From: Sporichthyaceae bacterium
GTDB taxonomy: Bacteria > Actinomycetota > Actinomycetes > Sporichthyales > Sporichthyaceae
Direction of reading: 5' to 3'
Length of the DNA stretch: 64,000 nucleotides
Assembly (NCBI GenBank): GCA_036493475.1
Contig: DASXPS010000147.1
Coordinates: 1-64,000, forward strand
Shown: positions 44,155 to 54,984 of the stretch, piece by piece
Position numbering within the stretch: the first letter of the stretch is position 1
How the letters are laid out: the number at the start of each line of letters is the position of its first letter
The notes under the pieces: generated by a model
Database searches by the model: none
Told to the model about the DNA's origin: nothing
Seen by the model: the letters and a program-made list of their open reading frames with translations, nothing else
Made by a program: the position numbers and the translations under genes

Positions 44155-44736
44155 TCACGACGGCGGCGGGTAGACGTCGATGCCCGCCGCCACCGCGATC
44201 TGCCGGTACGCCGCGGCCAGATCCGCCAACCGCGCGTGCGCGTTCAACCCACTGGGATTGGGCGCGACCCACAATTGCGCCCCACCCAGGTCCTCCGGCT
44301 GCCGGCCGGAGAGGGCCCGCGGCCGGTCGAACGCCACGCGGTACGCCGTCACCCCGAGCACCGCCACCACCACCGGGCGGATCCGGTGCACCCGGCGCAG
44401 CAGCGCCCGCTCGCCGGCCACCAACTCCTCGCGGCTCAACTCGTCGGCCCGCGCGGTGGCCACCGGCACGATGTTGGTGATCCCCACCCCGCGGTCCTGC
44501 AGGTGCGCCAGGTCCTCCGGCCGATACCCGGTGCCCGCCGCGATCAGCCGGTCGCTGATGCCGGCCCGGTACAGCGCCGGATAGAACCGATTGCCCGGCC
44601 GGGCGAAGTGCGCCTGCACCGCCGCGGTCAGCAGCCCCGGGTTGATCCCGACGAACAGCAGCTTCGTCGACGGCCCGAGCAGGTCCGGCAACCGCGTGCC
44701 GCGGAATGACTCCAGCTGCGCCCGGGTGAACCCCAC
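44155..44736 (-). CDS. mug: Mug-type G/T(U)-mismatch-specific DNA glycosylase
   Basis: 193-residue uracil-DNA-glycosylase superfamily enzyme removing uracil or thymine opposite G. The catalytic-site motif is FVGINPGLLTAA, with the C-terminal loop VAPNPSGLNAHAR (motif PNPSG). A VAVLGVTAYRVAF strand precedes it. The GTG start at 44736 is 42 bp from the divergent selO start. The frame stays open for 1.4 kb further, antisense to selO; that part is rejected. Confidence 0.9.
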   Translation of the reverse strand: MGFTRAQLESFRGTRLPDLLGPSTKLLFVGINPGLLTAAVQAHFARPGNRFYPALYRAGISDRLIAAGTGYRPEDLAHLQDRGVGITNIVPVATARADELSREELVAGERALLRRVHRIRPVVVAVLGVTAYRVAFDRPRALSGRQPEDLGGAQLWVAPNPSGLNAHARLADLAAAYRQIAVAAGIDVYPPPS

Positions 44737-44778
44737 GCGCGCAGCATGCCGTGCCGTCGCCGGGTTAGCCTCGAAGGC

Positions 44779-46251
44779 ATGAGTGTCGCGACGGGCGTGC
44801 AGTTCGAGTTCGACAACTCCTTCGTGCGTGACCTGCCGGGATTGTTCACCCCCTGGCAGCCGCAGGCAGTGCCCGAGCCCGCCCTGATCGTGCTCAACGA
44901 GCCGCTGGCCCGCGAACTCGGCCTCGACCCCGCGGCGCTGGCCGCACCCGACGGCGTGCAGATCCTGGCCGGCAACACGGTGCCGGACGGCGCGGCGAGC
45001 GTCGCGCAGGCCTACGCCGGACACCAGTTCGGCGGCTACTCCCCGCGGCTGGGCGACGGGCGGGCCTTTTTGCTCGGCGAGATTCTCGACACCAACGGCA
45101 ACCGCCGTGACCTGCACCTGAAGGGCAGCGGACGCACCATCTACTCCCGCGGCGCCGACGGCCGCGCCGCGCTCGGCCCGATGCTGCGCGAATACATCAT
45201 CGGCGAGGGCATGCACGCCCTGGGCATCCCGACCACCCGCGCGCTGTCTGTGGTCTTCAGCGGCGAGCACATCGCCAGAGACACCGGCCTGGTGCCCGGC
45301 GCCGTCCTGGTCCGGGTCGCGGCCAGCCACCTGCGCGTGGGCAGCTTCCAGTACGCCCGCGCCGCCGAGGATGACACCCTGCTGCGTCGTCTCGCGCTGC
45401 ACGCCATCATCCGCCACCACCCCGCTGCCACCGCCGACCCGAATCCCTACGCCGCGCTGCTGCGCGGCGTCATCGAGGTGCAGGCCGCGCTGGTCGCGCA
45501 GTGGATGGGCGTCGGCTTCGTACACGGGGTGATGAACACCGACAACGTGACGATCTCCGGCGAGACCATCGACTACGGGCCCTGCGCGTTCCTCGACGGC
45601 TTCGATCCCGCCGCGGTGTTCTCCTCGATCGATTCCGGCGGCCGCTACGCCTACCAGAACCAGCCCGCGATCACCCTGTGGAACCTGACCCGGTTCGCCG
45701 AAGCGCTGCTGCCACTGCTCGCCGAGGACGGGGCGGACATTGAGATCGCCAAGGCCGAACTGGAGCGCTTCGCCGGGCTTTTCGAGGAGCGTTGGCTCCG
45801 CCTCATGCTGGGCAAGATCGGCCTGCCGGCGGACGGCGGTGACATGGCGCTGGTGCAGGGCCTGCTCGGCACGCTCGCCGGACAGCGCGCGGATTGGACC
45901 GGCTCGTTCCGCGCCCTGGCCGACGTGCTGCGTGGGGAGGACCCCGACGCGTCGTTCTTCCACCCCGACCCGGTGCGCGCCTGGGTGGCCGACTGGCGCG
46001 TCGCGTTGGACGGCGCCGGGATCGTGCCCGAGGCCGCAGCCGCCGCGATGGACCGGATCAACCCGCTCTACATCCCGCGCAACCACCTCGTCGAGGCCGC
46101 GCTGAGCGCCGCCGAGTCCGACGACCTCACCCCACTGCACGACCTCATCGACGCCATCACCCACCCCTACGACCGCCGTCCCGGCCTGGACGCCTATGCC
46201 CAGCCGGCCCCCGACAACTTCGGCCCCTACCGCACCTTCTGCGGCACCTGA
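44779..46251 (+). CDS. selO: Protein adenylyltransferase SelO (YdiU/UPF0061)
   Basis: 490-residue pseudokinase that transfers AMP to protein Ser/Thr/Tyr residues, linked to oxidative stress. The diagnostic block YAGHQFGGYSPRLGDGRAFL is followed by LKGSGRTIYSRGADGRAALG, with GVMNTDNVTISGETIDYGPC bearing the metal/ATP ligands. The C-terminus ends FCGT; this Cys occupies the region where some homologues carry selenocysteine. ATG at 44779. Next to mug in divergent orientation. Confidence 0.93.
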   Translation: MSVATGVQFEFDNSFVRDLPGLFTPWQPQAVPEPALIVLNEPLARELGLDPAALAAPDGVQILAGNTVPDGAASVAQAYAGHQFGGYSPRLGDGRAFLLGEILDTNGNRRDLHLKGSGRTIYSRGADGRAALGPMLREYIIGEGMHALGIPTTRALSVVFSGEHIARDTGLVPGAVLVRVAASHLRVGSFQYARAAEDDTLLRRLALHAIIRHHPAATADPNPYAALLRGVIEVQAALVAQWMGVGFVHGVMNTDNVTISGETIDYGPCAFLDGFDPAAVFSSIDSGGRYAYQNQPAITLWNLTRFAEALLPLLAEDGADIEIAKAELERFAGLFEERWLRLMLGKIGLPADGGDMALVQGLLGTLAGQRADWTGSFRALADVLRGEDPDASFFHPDPVRAWVADWRVALDGAGIVPEAAAAAMDRINPLYIPRNHLVEAALSAAESDDLTPLHDLIDAITHPYDRRPGLDAYAQPAPDNFGPYRTFCGT

Positions 46252-46267
46252 GCGGTCCGCGGAGTAC

Positions 46268-46331
46268 CCCCGAAAGCGCAGAACGGTACGGATAGGACGC
46301 GGGATTCGCGTACGGTTCTGCGCTTTCGGGG
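46268..46331. repeat. Palindromic element family 2, copy 1 (64 bp)
   Basis: Arms CCCCGAAAGCGCAGAAC-G-GTACG and CGTAC-G-GTTCTGCGCTTTCGGGG (23 bp, one mismatch) with an 18-nt loop. The arms reappear at 47366-47428. It lies between convergent selO and the DUF559-type gene, so it could also terminate both. Confidence 0.85.
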
Positions 46332-46369
46332 AGAACGAGTGTTGCTCGCGGGGCTTGTGGTGCCCGTGC

Positions 46370-47254
46370 TCAATGAGGGATGTAGACGCCGCGGCGGGCG
46401 AAGGCGTCCCTGGTGCGCTCGATCACGGTCGCCGGTCGCTGCAATAGATCGGTCGACGTCGATTTCAGCAGGATCCAGTCGTTGCGAATTAGCCCCTCGT
46501 CCCGCTTGATGTCGAGCTCCCACTGGCGGCGCTCACGATGGCGCTCGCTCTCGTATTCGTGGGCGATGCGGATCCAGTCCCACTGAAGATCCGGTTCCGC
46601 CAGCCATTCACCGTCCTCGTCGTAGACCGCCTCGTTCGATTTCGGCTCGGGAAAGCCGGCCGACACCAATAGGAAGCGGAGTCGTGATTCCATCGGTGAC
46701 TTCGATGCGGGATCGAGCCACTTCAGGCCTTCGCGCGCGAGGACGACGCCGCGTCGCCCGCGCCCCAGACGCAGGCCGCGCTCCAACTCCTCGACGCGGC
46801 CCGGGCACAGGGCGGCCAAGCCGTCGCCGGCCTGCACCAACGCCATCAAGTCCAACCGCGAGGCAAGGTCCAGGTAGGTCCGCGCGGGCGTCGTCACCGG
46901 CAGATCGTTGCGCCACGTCGGCGGTCCGTATCCGCCGATCCGATGACCAACGACGCCCGCGATCCGGGGTTCGATCAGCTGCTGCGTGCAGAAGTGGATC
47001 AGCGGATCGGCCGGGACTGTGATGCCCAGCAGTTCGGCGGCGGTGTAGTGGCTGAAAACGGCATCGTCGGGCAACAACAGTCGCAGCGCGCGGCAGCGCT
47101 CGACCAGGTCATTCCGTGTGCTTGCGGGCACCCATAGCGACCGGGCGACCTGGCGATTGCGTCGACGGTTCTCCAACCGTCGACGGGTGAAGCCACCGGC
47201 ACGGGCTGTCGGTGTGAGCGTCGGCCCGTCCAGCGCGCGAGAAGTGTCATCCAC
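46370..47254 (-). CDS. AbiEi-like / DUF559 endonuclease-fold protein
   Basis: About 294 residues. An N-terminal winged-helix-like part ([35 protein letters not shown]) resembles AbiEi-type antitoxin heads. The C-terminal part (about 205-290) has the DUF559/Vsr-like nuclease pattern: [26 protein letters not shown] and [12 protein letters not shown]. Many actinobacterial genomes carry multicopy genes of this build with no known function. The start GTG 47254 is tentative; the open frame further upstream runs through a palindromic repeat. It is flanked on both sides by family 2 palindromes. Confidence 0.7.
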   Translation of the reverse strand: MDDTSRALDGPTLTPTARAGGFTRRRLENRRRNRQVARSLWVPASTRNDLVERCRALRLLLPDDAVFSHYTAAELLGITVPADPLIHFCTQQLIEPRIAGVVGHRIGGYGPPTWRNDLPVTTPARTYLDLASRLDLMALVQAGDGLAALCPGRVEELERGLRLGRGRRGVVLAREGLKWLDPASKSPMESRLRFLLVSAGFPEPKSNEAVYDEDGEWLAEPDLQWDWIRIAHEYESERHRERRQWELDIKRDEGLIRNDWILLKSTSTDLLQRPATVIERTRDAFARRGVYIPH

Positions 47255-47365
47255 AGCGCGGAGGTTGGCGCAAACAATGGCCTCCGCGCAGGCGTTCTCG
47301 GCGCCTGTGGATATCGCCCGTACGTTTGCCGCCGTCCCACCGTTCCCACACGTCGCAGCACCTCT

Positions 47366-47428
47366 CCCGAAAGCGCAGAACCGTACGCCTCCGGGCGCCT
47401 TTCGACGTACCGTTCTGCGCTTTCGGGG
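47366..47428. repeat. Palindromic element family 2, copy 2 (63 bp)
   Basis: CCCGAAAGCGCAGAACCGTACG and CGTACCGTTCTGCGCTTTCGGGG enclose an 18-19-nt loop. The arm variants (G/C at one position) are swapped relative to copy 1, so it is copy 1 in inverted orientation. It ends 29 bp before the dcd start. Confidence 0.85.
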
Positions 47429-47457
47429 ATACGGGGCGCACCGCATATCCTCGGCGC

Positions 47458-48033
47458 ATGCTGCTCTCCGATCGCGACATCCACGACCAGATCAAGAACA
47501 ACCGGGTGGTGCTGGATCCGTTCGACGCAGCGATGATCCAGCCGTCCAGCGTGGATGTCCGTCTCGACCGCTACTTCAGGGTGTTCGAGAACCACCGCTA
47601 CCCGCACATCGACCCGGCCGATGAGCAGCCCGAGCTGACCCGCATGGTGGAGCCCGCCGCCGACGAGCCGTTCATCCTGCACCCCGGCGAGTTCGTACTG
47701 GCCTCCACCTACGAGTGCGTCACGCTGCCCGACGACATCGCGGCGCGGCTGGAGGGCAAGTCCAGTCTCGGCCGGCTCGGCCTGCTCACCCACTCCACCG
47801 CCGGGTTCATCGACCCCGGCTTCACCGGGCACGTCACCCTCGAGCTGTCCAATGTGGCCACGCTGCCGATCAAGCTGTGGCCGGGTATGAAGATCGGCCA
47901 GCTGTGCTTCTTCCAGCTGTCCTCACCGAGCGAGCACCCGTACGGCTCGGCCAAGCACGGCTCCCGCTACCAGGGTCAGCGCGGCCCCACCGCGTCCCGG
48001 TCTTTCCAGAACTTCCACCGCACCGAGGTATGA
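47458..48033 (+). CDS. dcd: dCTP deaminase (bifunctional dCTP deaminase/dUTPase type)
   Basis: 191 residues, the length of the mycobacterial bifunctional enzyme that makes dUMP from dCTP. Visible are [28 protein letters not shown], the catalytic [11 protein letters not shown] with [20 protein letters not shown], and the C-terminal lid [13 protein letters not shown] at 47458. A family 2 palindrome lies immediately upstream, in the place of its promoter. Confidence 0.96.
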   Translation: MLLSDRDIHDQIKNNRVVLDPFDAAMIQPSSVDVRLDRYFRVFENHRYPHIDPADEQPELTRMVEPAADEPFILHPGEFVLASTYECVTLPDDIAARLEGKSSLGRLGLLTHSTAGFIDPGFTGHVTLELSNVATLPIKLWPGMKIGQLCFFQLSSPSEHPYGSAKHGSRYQGQRGPTASRSFQNFHRTEV

Positions 48034-48084
48034 GCTCCTACGCCCGGTGCCACGCGCCCCGGAACCCCGCGGGCTGATCATCGA

Positions 48085-48609
48085 TCACTTCGATTGAGGC
48101 GTTGGGGAGGGGCCCGGTCGGCCCTCGGCCAGCCGGGCAAGGTTCAGCAACTGGCGCCGCGACATCACCAGATCACCAGCCGCGATCAGCTGCGCCTGCA
48201 CCCGGCGAGGCGGCAACACCACCTTCAACAACAGCCGACTCGCGTCGTCCCGGACCGGCACCAGAACCCAGGACATCAATGCGCCCATGATCCGGCCGGT
48301 CAGGTGCACCCCCGGCTCCACTGCCAGCACCCGTCCGATGGGTCGCCCCGCGGAAGCAGTGAGCCGGTCGCCGGGCACCGGGTCGGGCAGGTCCCTCAAC
48401 TCCCGCGGCGAGCGACGCCCCAGGTTGTCGATCCAGTCATAGGAGTACGGCGCCAGCCGGATCTGCCGTACCCACGGCCACACCGCAGCCGCCGGGGCCC
48501 GCACGGTGACACCGCGCCACGCGGCCGGTGCCGGCCCCGAGGCGAACGCGTCGCACGGGTAAGGCCGAGCGACCTCTGCGTCGCTCACCCCCCACCGGTC
48601 GCCGATCAC
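48085..48609 (-). CDS. SRPBCC-like conserved protein
   Basis: 174 residues. WRGVTVRAPAAAVWPWVRQ and YDWIDNLGRRSPRELRDLPD followed by strand-rich sequence suggest a START/SRPBCC ligand-binding fold. There is no catalytic motif, and the function is unknown. The GTG start overlaps the etfD-like stop by 4 nt, so it is coupled to that gene and probably follows it on one transcript. Confidence 0.7.
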   Translation of the reverse strand: MIGDRWGVSDAEVARPYPCDAFASGPAPAAWRGVTVRAPAAAVWPWVRQIRLAPYSYDWIDNLGRRSPRELRDLPDPVPGDRLTASAGRPIGRVLAVEPGVHLTGRIMGALMSWVLVPVRDDASRLLLKVVLPPRRVQAQLIAAGDLVMSRRQLLNLARLAEGRPGPSPTPQSK

Positions 48610-50834
48610 CCGTCGGTGCCCGCACCCGGGTCGTCGTCGGTGGCACCCGTCGGCTCCACGACGGCGGGTTCGGCGGTATCAGTCTCTGACGGCCCGTCAG
48701 CCGCCATGCCCACCCTAACCGGCTTCATCGCCCGCACCATCAGCTGCGCCACATCGATGACCTCGACGTGTGCGGGCGCGGCCCCCGACGACTGCTTGCC
48801 GGCCACCGAGTCGGAGATCATCGTCTTGCAGAACGGGCAACCGGTGATGATCGCGTCCGGCGACAGGGCCAGCGCCTCCTCGGTGCGGTTGTCGTTGATC
48901 CGCTGCCCGATGGTCTCCTCCATCCACATGCGCGCGCCGCCCGCGCCGCAGCAGAAGGAGCGCTCCTTCGACCGTTCCATCTCCTTGTACTGCAGCCCGC
49001 CGACCTTCGCGATCAGCTCGCGCGGCGGGGAGTAGACCTTGTTGTGCCGACCGAGGAAGCACGGGTCGTGGTAGGTCGCGGTCGACGTGACCTGCTGCTG
49101 CGGCACCAACTTGCCCGCGGCAACGAGGTCGTTGAGCAGTTGGGTGTGGTGCACGACCTCGTAGTTGCCGCCGAGCTGCTCGTACTCCCGGCCCATGGTG
49201 TTGAAGCAATGCGGGCAGGTCGCCACGATCTTGGTGACCTTGGCCTCGTTCAGCGTCTCCACGTTCTGCTGGGCGAGCATCTGGAACACGAACTCGTTGC
49301 CCATTCGCCGCGCCGGGTCACCGGTGCACGTCTCGGCCTGCCCGAGGATCGCGTACTTCACCCCGGCAATATTCAGCAGCTCGGCGACGGCCTTGGTGGT
49401 CTTCTGCGCCTTGTCGTCCAACGCTCCGGCGCAGCCGACCCAGAACAGGTAGTCCAGCTCGGAGGCGTCCTCGACGTCCTCACCGAGCACCGGGACGTCG
49501 AACCCGAGGTCCTTGGTCCACTCGGTGCGCATCCGCGCGGGCATGCCCCACGGGTTGCCGGCCTTCTCCAGGTTCCTCAACATCCCGCCGGCCTCGGCCG
49601 GGAACGAGGACTCGATCATCGTCTGGTAGCGGCGCATGTCGACGATGTGGTCGATGTGCTCGATGTCCACCGGGCACTGCTCCACGCAGGCACCGCAGTT
49701 GGTGCACGACCACAGGACGTCCGGGTCGATCACCCCGCCCTCGGACAGCGGGGCCACCAGCGGCCGCTCCGCCTCGGCCTTCACCGCGTCCGGCAGCGAG
49801 TCGCGTTGTTCCTCCGGGGTCAACAACCACGGCGCCTTGGCGAACGCGTGGTCGCGCAGATCGAGGATGAGCATCTTCGGCGACAGCGGCTTGCCGGTGT
49901 TCCACGCCGGGCACTGCGACTGGCACCGCCCGCACTCGGTACACGTCGCGAAATCGAGGAATCCTTTCCAGGTGAAGTCCTCGATCTTCCCCCGACCGAA
50001 GATGTCGACGTCCGGGTCGGCCTCCTCGAAGTCCAGTTCCTTGCCCGCGGACTGCATCGGCAGCAGCGGCCCCAGGCCGTCGGGCTTGCGCGCGAACGCC
50101 ACGTTCAGCGGCGCGATGAAGATGTGCATGTGCTTGGAGTAGACGACGATCACCAGGAAGCTCAGCATCACCCCGATGTGCGCCATCAGGCCGATGGTCT
50201 CGAGGACGTCGAGTGTGTCGCCGCTCGCGTGGTCGAAGATCTTGCTCGCCGCATGTGAGGCATAGGCGCCCTTGCCGTAAGGGAAATTGCCGTTGGCGTA
50301 GGACGCGCCGCGGAAGAAGAACATCGTCCAGATGACGTTGAAGATCATGAACAGGATCAGCCAGGCGCCGCCGGTGTGCGAGCCCTTGAACCGGGACTCG
50401 CGGTCCAGCCGCGCCGGGGAGTCCTTCCACCGGATTATCGAGAACACGATGATGCCGAGCAGCGCGAGCAGCGCGATGGTGTCCTGCGCAAAGCCCAGGA
50501 CGTCCCAGTGCCCGACGAGCGGGATGTGGAAGGCCTCCTTGAACAGGGAGCCGTAGGCCTCCAGGTACACCGTCGCCAGGATCACGAACGCCCAGAACAC
50601 GACGAAGTGCGCGGCACCGGGGATCGACCACTTCAGCAGCTTGCGCTGCCCGAACACCTCGACGATCTGACGCTTGATCGCCGCACCGATCTTCGGCCGC
50701 TCGATGTTGGTCAACCGGTCCGGGGCCGGCTGCCCGGTCATCGCCAGCCGGTACAGCCACAGCGACCGCCGCCCGGCAATCGGGAGTACGGCCAGGGTCA
50801 TACCCAGGCCGATGATGATGCGGGTCGCCGTCAT
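48606..50834 (-). CDS. etfD: Membrane (Fe-S)-binding oxidoreductase, EtfD-like
   Basis: 742 residues. N-terminal helices (five or so to about residue 240) resemble a haem/quinone-binding NarI-type unit. Two 4Fe-4S motifs follow (CTECGRCQSQCP from about residue 298; CTNCGACVEQCP). Two CCG-type domains follow (CPHCFNTMGREY; HDPCFLGRHN with SFCCGAGGARMW; TGCPFCKTM). This is the architecture of mycobacterial EtfD, which passes electrons from acyl-CoA dehydrogenases via ETF to menaquinone. The acidic C-terminal tail is low complexity. Confidence 0.9.
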   Translation of the reverse strand: MTATRIIIGLGMTLAVLPIAGRRSLWLYRLAMTGQPAPDRLTNIERPKIGAAIKRQIVEVFGQRKLLKWSIPGAAHFVVFWAFVILATVYLEAYGSLFKEAFHIPLVGHWDVLGFAQDTIALLALLGIIVFSIIRWKDSPARLDRESRFKGSHTGGAWLILFMIFNVIWTMFFFRGASYANGNFPYGKGAYASHAASKIFDHASGDTLDVLETIGLMAHIGVMLSFLVIVVYSKHMHIFIAPLNVAFARKPDGLGPLLPMQSAGKELDFEEADPDVDIFGRGKIEDFTWKGFLDFATCTECGRCQSQCPAWNTGKPLSPKMLILDLRDHAFAKAPWLLTPEEQRDSLPDAVKAEAERPLVAPLSEGGVIDPDVLWSCTNCGACVEQCPVDIEHIDHIVDMRRYQTMIESSFPAEAGGMLRNLEKAGNPWGMPARMRTEWTKDLGFDVPVLGEDVEDASELDYLFWVGCAGALDDKAQKTTKAVAELLNIAGVKYAILGQAETCTGDPARRMGNEFVFQMLAQQNVETLNEAKVTKIVATCPHCFNTMGREYEQLGGNYEVVHHTQLLNDLVAAGKLVPQQQVTSTATYHDPCFLGRHNKVYSPPRELIAKVGGLQYKEMERSKERSFCCGAGGARMWMEETIGQRINDNRTEEALALSPDAIITGCPFCKTMISDSVAGKQSSGAAPAHVEVIDVAQLMVRAMKPVRVGMAADGPSETDTAEPAVVEPTGATDDDPGAGTDG

Positions 50835-50940
50835 GCGCCTACTCCCTGTATCCGGGCTCGACTGTCGGGCGCACAGCCCGAACTGCCGCGACGCTATCGC
50901 TCGGTGAACTCTCGCCGAGGACGGCGCGACCGACGAATAG

Positions 50941-50952
50941 TACTCGTCAGTA
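50941..50952 (-). promoter_or_regulatory. Palindrome upstream of etfD
   Basis: TACT-CGTC-AGTA lies 107 bp upstream of the etfD start in a less GC-rich stretch. Its form suits a TetR-type operator. A second hairpin (AGCAGGG/CCCTGCT, 50964-50978) adjoins the end of the molybdopterin-type gene and may terminate it. Confidence 0.35.
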
Positions 50953-50992
50953 ACTAACCGGGGAGCAGGGCCCCTGCTGACCTGGCGTCAGA

Positions 50993-51514
50993 TCAGGGTC
51001 CGGTGACCCGAATCGTCTCGACATCGTCGACGTACCGGCCGCCGCCCTTGTCCCCCGGCACCGCCAGTCGGGGCGTCGTCAACGGCTTGCCGTCCTCACT
51101 GATGGCCAGCACGATCTGTGTCTTCGCCAACTCGGGCATGATCTCGCCCCAGGCGATCAACGCCCGGTAGTTGTTGGAACCGGTTACCAGGATCCCCCAG
51201 CCCAACGCGTCGTTCTTTCCGGCGCTGAACCTGGGCCCGGCCTTGGACAGGACGTCGAGCAACAGGGGGCCGCTGAACGTGTGGTGCCGGAGCACCTCGG
51301 CGGGCATGCCGCCCAGGTAGGTGACCTTCACCGTGTGCTGCTTGTATTTGGCGAGGTCGGCCCGCGTCAGCGTCAACGGGTGGCGGACCTGCCCGGTGAC
51401 CCGGGCGGCGCCCCCGTGCGCGTCCGCGGACGCATTCGCGCTGGTCTGGGCGACGGCGACGCCGCCAGCACACAGCAATGCGGCGGTCAGGGCGAGCGGA
51501 ACGAATCTGGGCAC
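50993..51514 (-). CDS. Secreted molybdopterin-binding (sulfite oxidase-like) domain protein
   Basis: 173 residues. A clear signal peptide (PRFVPLALTAALLCAGGVAVAQ) is followed by a small Oxidored_molyb-like domain: VRHPLTLTRADLAKYKQHTVKV, FSGPLLLDVLSKAG and VTGSNNYRALIAWGEIMP. The conserved Cys ligand of true sulfite oxidases is not evident, so cofactor binding is uncertain. GTG at 51514 has GAGGAGGG upstream. Divergent from hutH. Confidence 0.78.
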   Translation of the reverse strand: MPRFVPLALTAALLCAGGVAVAQTSANASADAHGGAARVTGQVRHPLTLTRADLAKYKQHTVKVTYLGGMPAEVLRHHTFSGPLLLDVLSKAGPRFSAGKNDALGWGILVTGSNNYRALIAWGEIMPELAKTQIVLAISEDGKPLTTPRLAVPGDKGGGRYVDDVETIRVTGP

Positions 51515-51660
51515 GTGCCCTCCTCTATGAGGCTTGTGACAGGTCAATTGGGTGCGTAGAAGGGCGTGCGCCCGTGGCAGATGCGAGCCTCAAAAAACGC
51601 CGCGAATCATGCTAACCCGGACGTTCGTCGCGCGTCCCGGGTGTCAGCGGGTCCGCACCG

Positions 51661-53210
51661 ATGCACTGGTGCTGGAATGTGCAGGTGCCGGAGGCCATCC
51701 AGATCGATGGGCGGGCACTGCCGATCGCCCGGGTGGTGGCCGTCGCCCGGGACGAGGCCGCCGTCGCCCTCACCGCCGAGGCGTTGAGTGCGATCGCGGC
51801 GACGCGTGCCCGGGTTGAGGAACTGGCCGCTTCCGACACCCCCGTCTACGGCATCTCCACCGGCTTCGGCGCGCTGGCCACCCGGCACATCCCGCCTGCC
51901 GACCGGGTCGCGCTGCAACGCAGCCTGATCCGTTCGCACGCCGCGGGCAGTGGGCCGGAGGTGGAACGGGAGGTGGTGCGCGCGCTGATGCTGCTCCGGC
52001 TGCGCACCCTGGCCACCGGCCGGACCGGCGTGCGCCCGGAGACCGCGCTGGCGTTGGCCGGGTTGCTGAACGCCGGGCTCACCCCGGTGGTCCCGGAGTA
52101 CGGCAGCCTGGGCTGCTCCGGGGACCTCGCCCCGCTCGCCCACGTCGCGCTCGCGCTCACCGGTGAGGGCACCGTGCGCGACGCAGCCGAGGACCTCTTC
52201 CCTGCCGACGAGGCGCTGGCCGCGGCCGGCCTGAACCCGATCACGCTGGCCGAGAAGGAAGGCCTGGCGCTGATCAACGGCACCGACGGGATGCTCGGCA
52301 TGCTCGCGTTGGCCTGCCACGACCTGCTCGGGTTGCTGCGCCACGCGGACCTGGCCGCCGCGATGAGCACCGAGGCCCTGCTCGGCACCGACCGGGTGTT
52401 CGCCGACGACCTGTCCGCGCTGCGCCCGCACCCCGGTCAGGCCGCGTCCGCAGCCAACCTGTCCGACCTGCTCGTCGGCTCGCCGATCGTGGCCTCGCAC
52501 GCCGGCGCCGAGGACGCCCGGGTGCAGGACGCGTACTCGCTGCGCTGCGCGCCCGCGGTGCACGGGGCGGCCCGGGACACCCTGGACCACGCGCGCGCCG
52601 TCGCCGAGCGGGAATTGGCCGCGGCCATCGACAATCCGGTGGTGCTGCCGGACGGCCGTGTCGAGTCCAACGGCAACTTCCACGGCGCCCCGGTCGGCTA
52701 CGCGCTGGACTTCCTGGCGATCGCGGTCGCCGACGTGGCCTCGATGTCCGAGCGCCGTACCGACCGGATGCTGGACCGCAACCGCTCCGCCGGCCTGCCC
52801 GCGTTCCTCGCCCACGATCCCGGCGTGGATTCCGGGTACATGATCGCCCAGTACACGCAGGCCGGGATCGTCGCCGAACTCAAACGGCTGGCGGTGCCCG
52901 CGAGCGTCGACTCGATTCCGTCCTCGGCGATGCAGGAGGACCATGTGTCGATGGGGTGGGCGGCGGGCCGCAAACTGCGCCGCGGGCTGGACGGGATGAC
53001 CCGGGTGGTGGCCATCGAGTTGCTGACCGCCGCCCGTGCGCTGGACCTGCGCGCGCCGTTGTCACCCGCCCCGCGCACCGGCGCCGCCCGCGACGCGCTG
53101 CGCCGGGTGGTGCCCGGCCCCGGCCCGGACCGCTACCTGGCCGCGGACATCGAGGCGGCGGTAACCGCGGTGCGCCGGGGCACCCTGCTGGCCGTGGTGG
53201 GGGAGCTGCA

Positions 53211-53214
<4 letters not shown>
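51661..53214 (+). CDS. hutH: Histidine ammonia-lyase
   Basis: 517 residues. Deaminates histidine to urocanate, the first step of histidine breakdown. The MIO cofactor forms from residues 152-154 in [14 protein letters not shown]; it is Cys-Ser-Gly instead of the commoner Ala-Ser-Gly, as in Streptomyces enzymes. Other hallmarks are [21 protein letters not shown] and [16 protein letters not shown]. The start at 51661 lacks a clear Shine-Dalgarno and is uncertain by a few codons. The stop overlaps hutU. Confidence 0.96.
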
Positions 53215-54863
<1,649 letters not shown>

Positions 54864-54984
54864 AGATGAGCGCGATTCGTCCGCGTGCCCGCGGCCTTCC
54901 GAACGCCGGGCGGAGATACGTTGGGACCGTCATGTGTGCGCCGGCCCGCCGGCGCCCCGTCCGATTCCTCCGGTGGTCTGTCCG

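Noticed and set aside
44737-46164. Minus-strand extension of mug across selO
   Set aside because: Mug family length ends at about 193 residues; the extension is antisense to selO and is not family-like.
46192-46251. Selenocysteine in SelO
   Set aside because: The C-terminus ends in Phe-Cys-Gly-Thr with an ordinary Cys codon and stop; there is no in-frame TGA before it.
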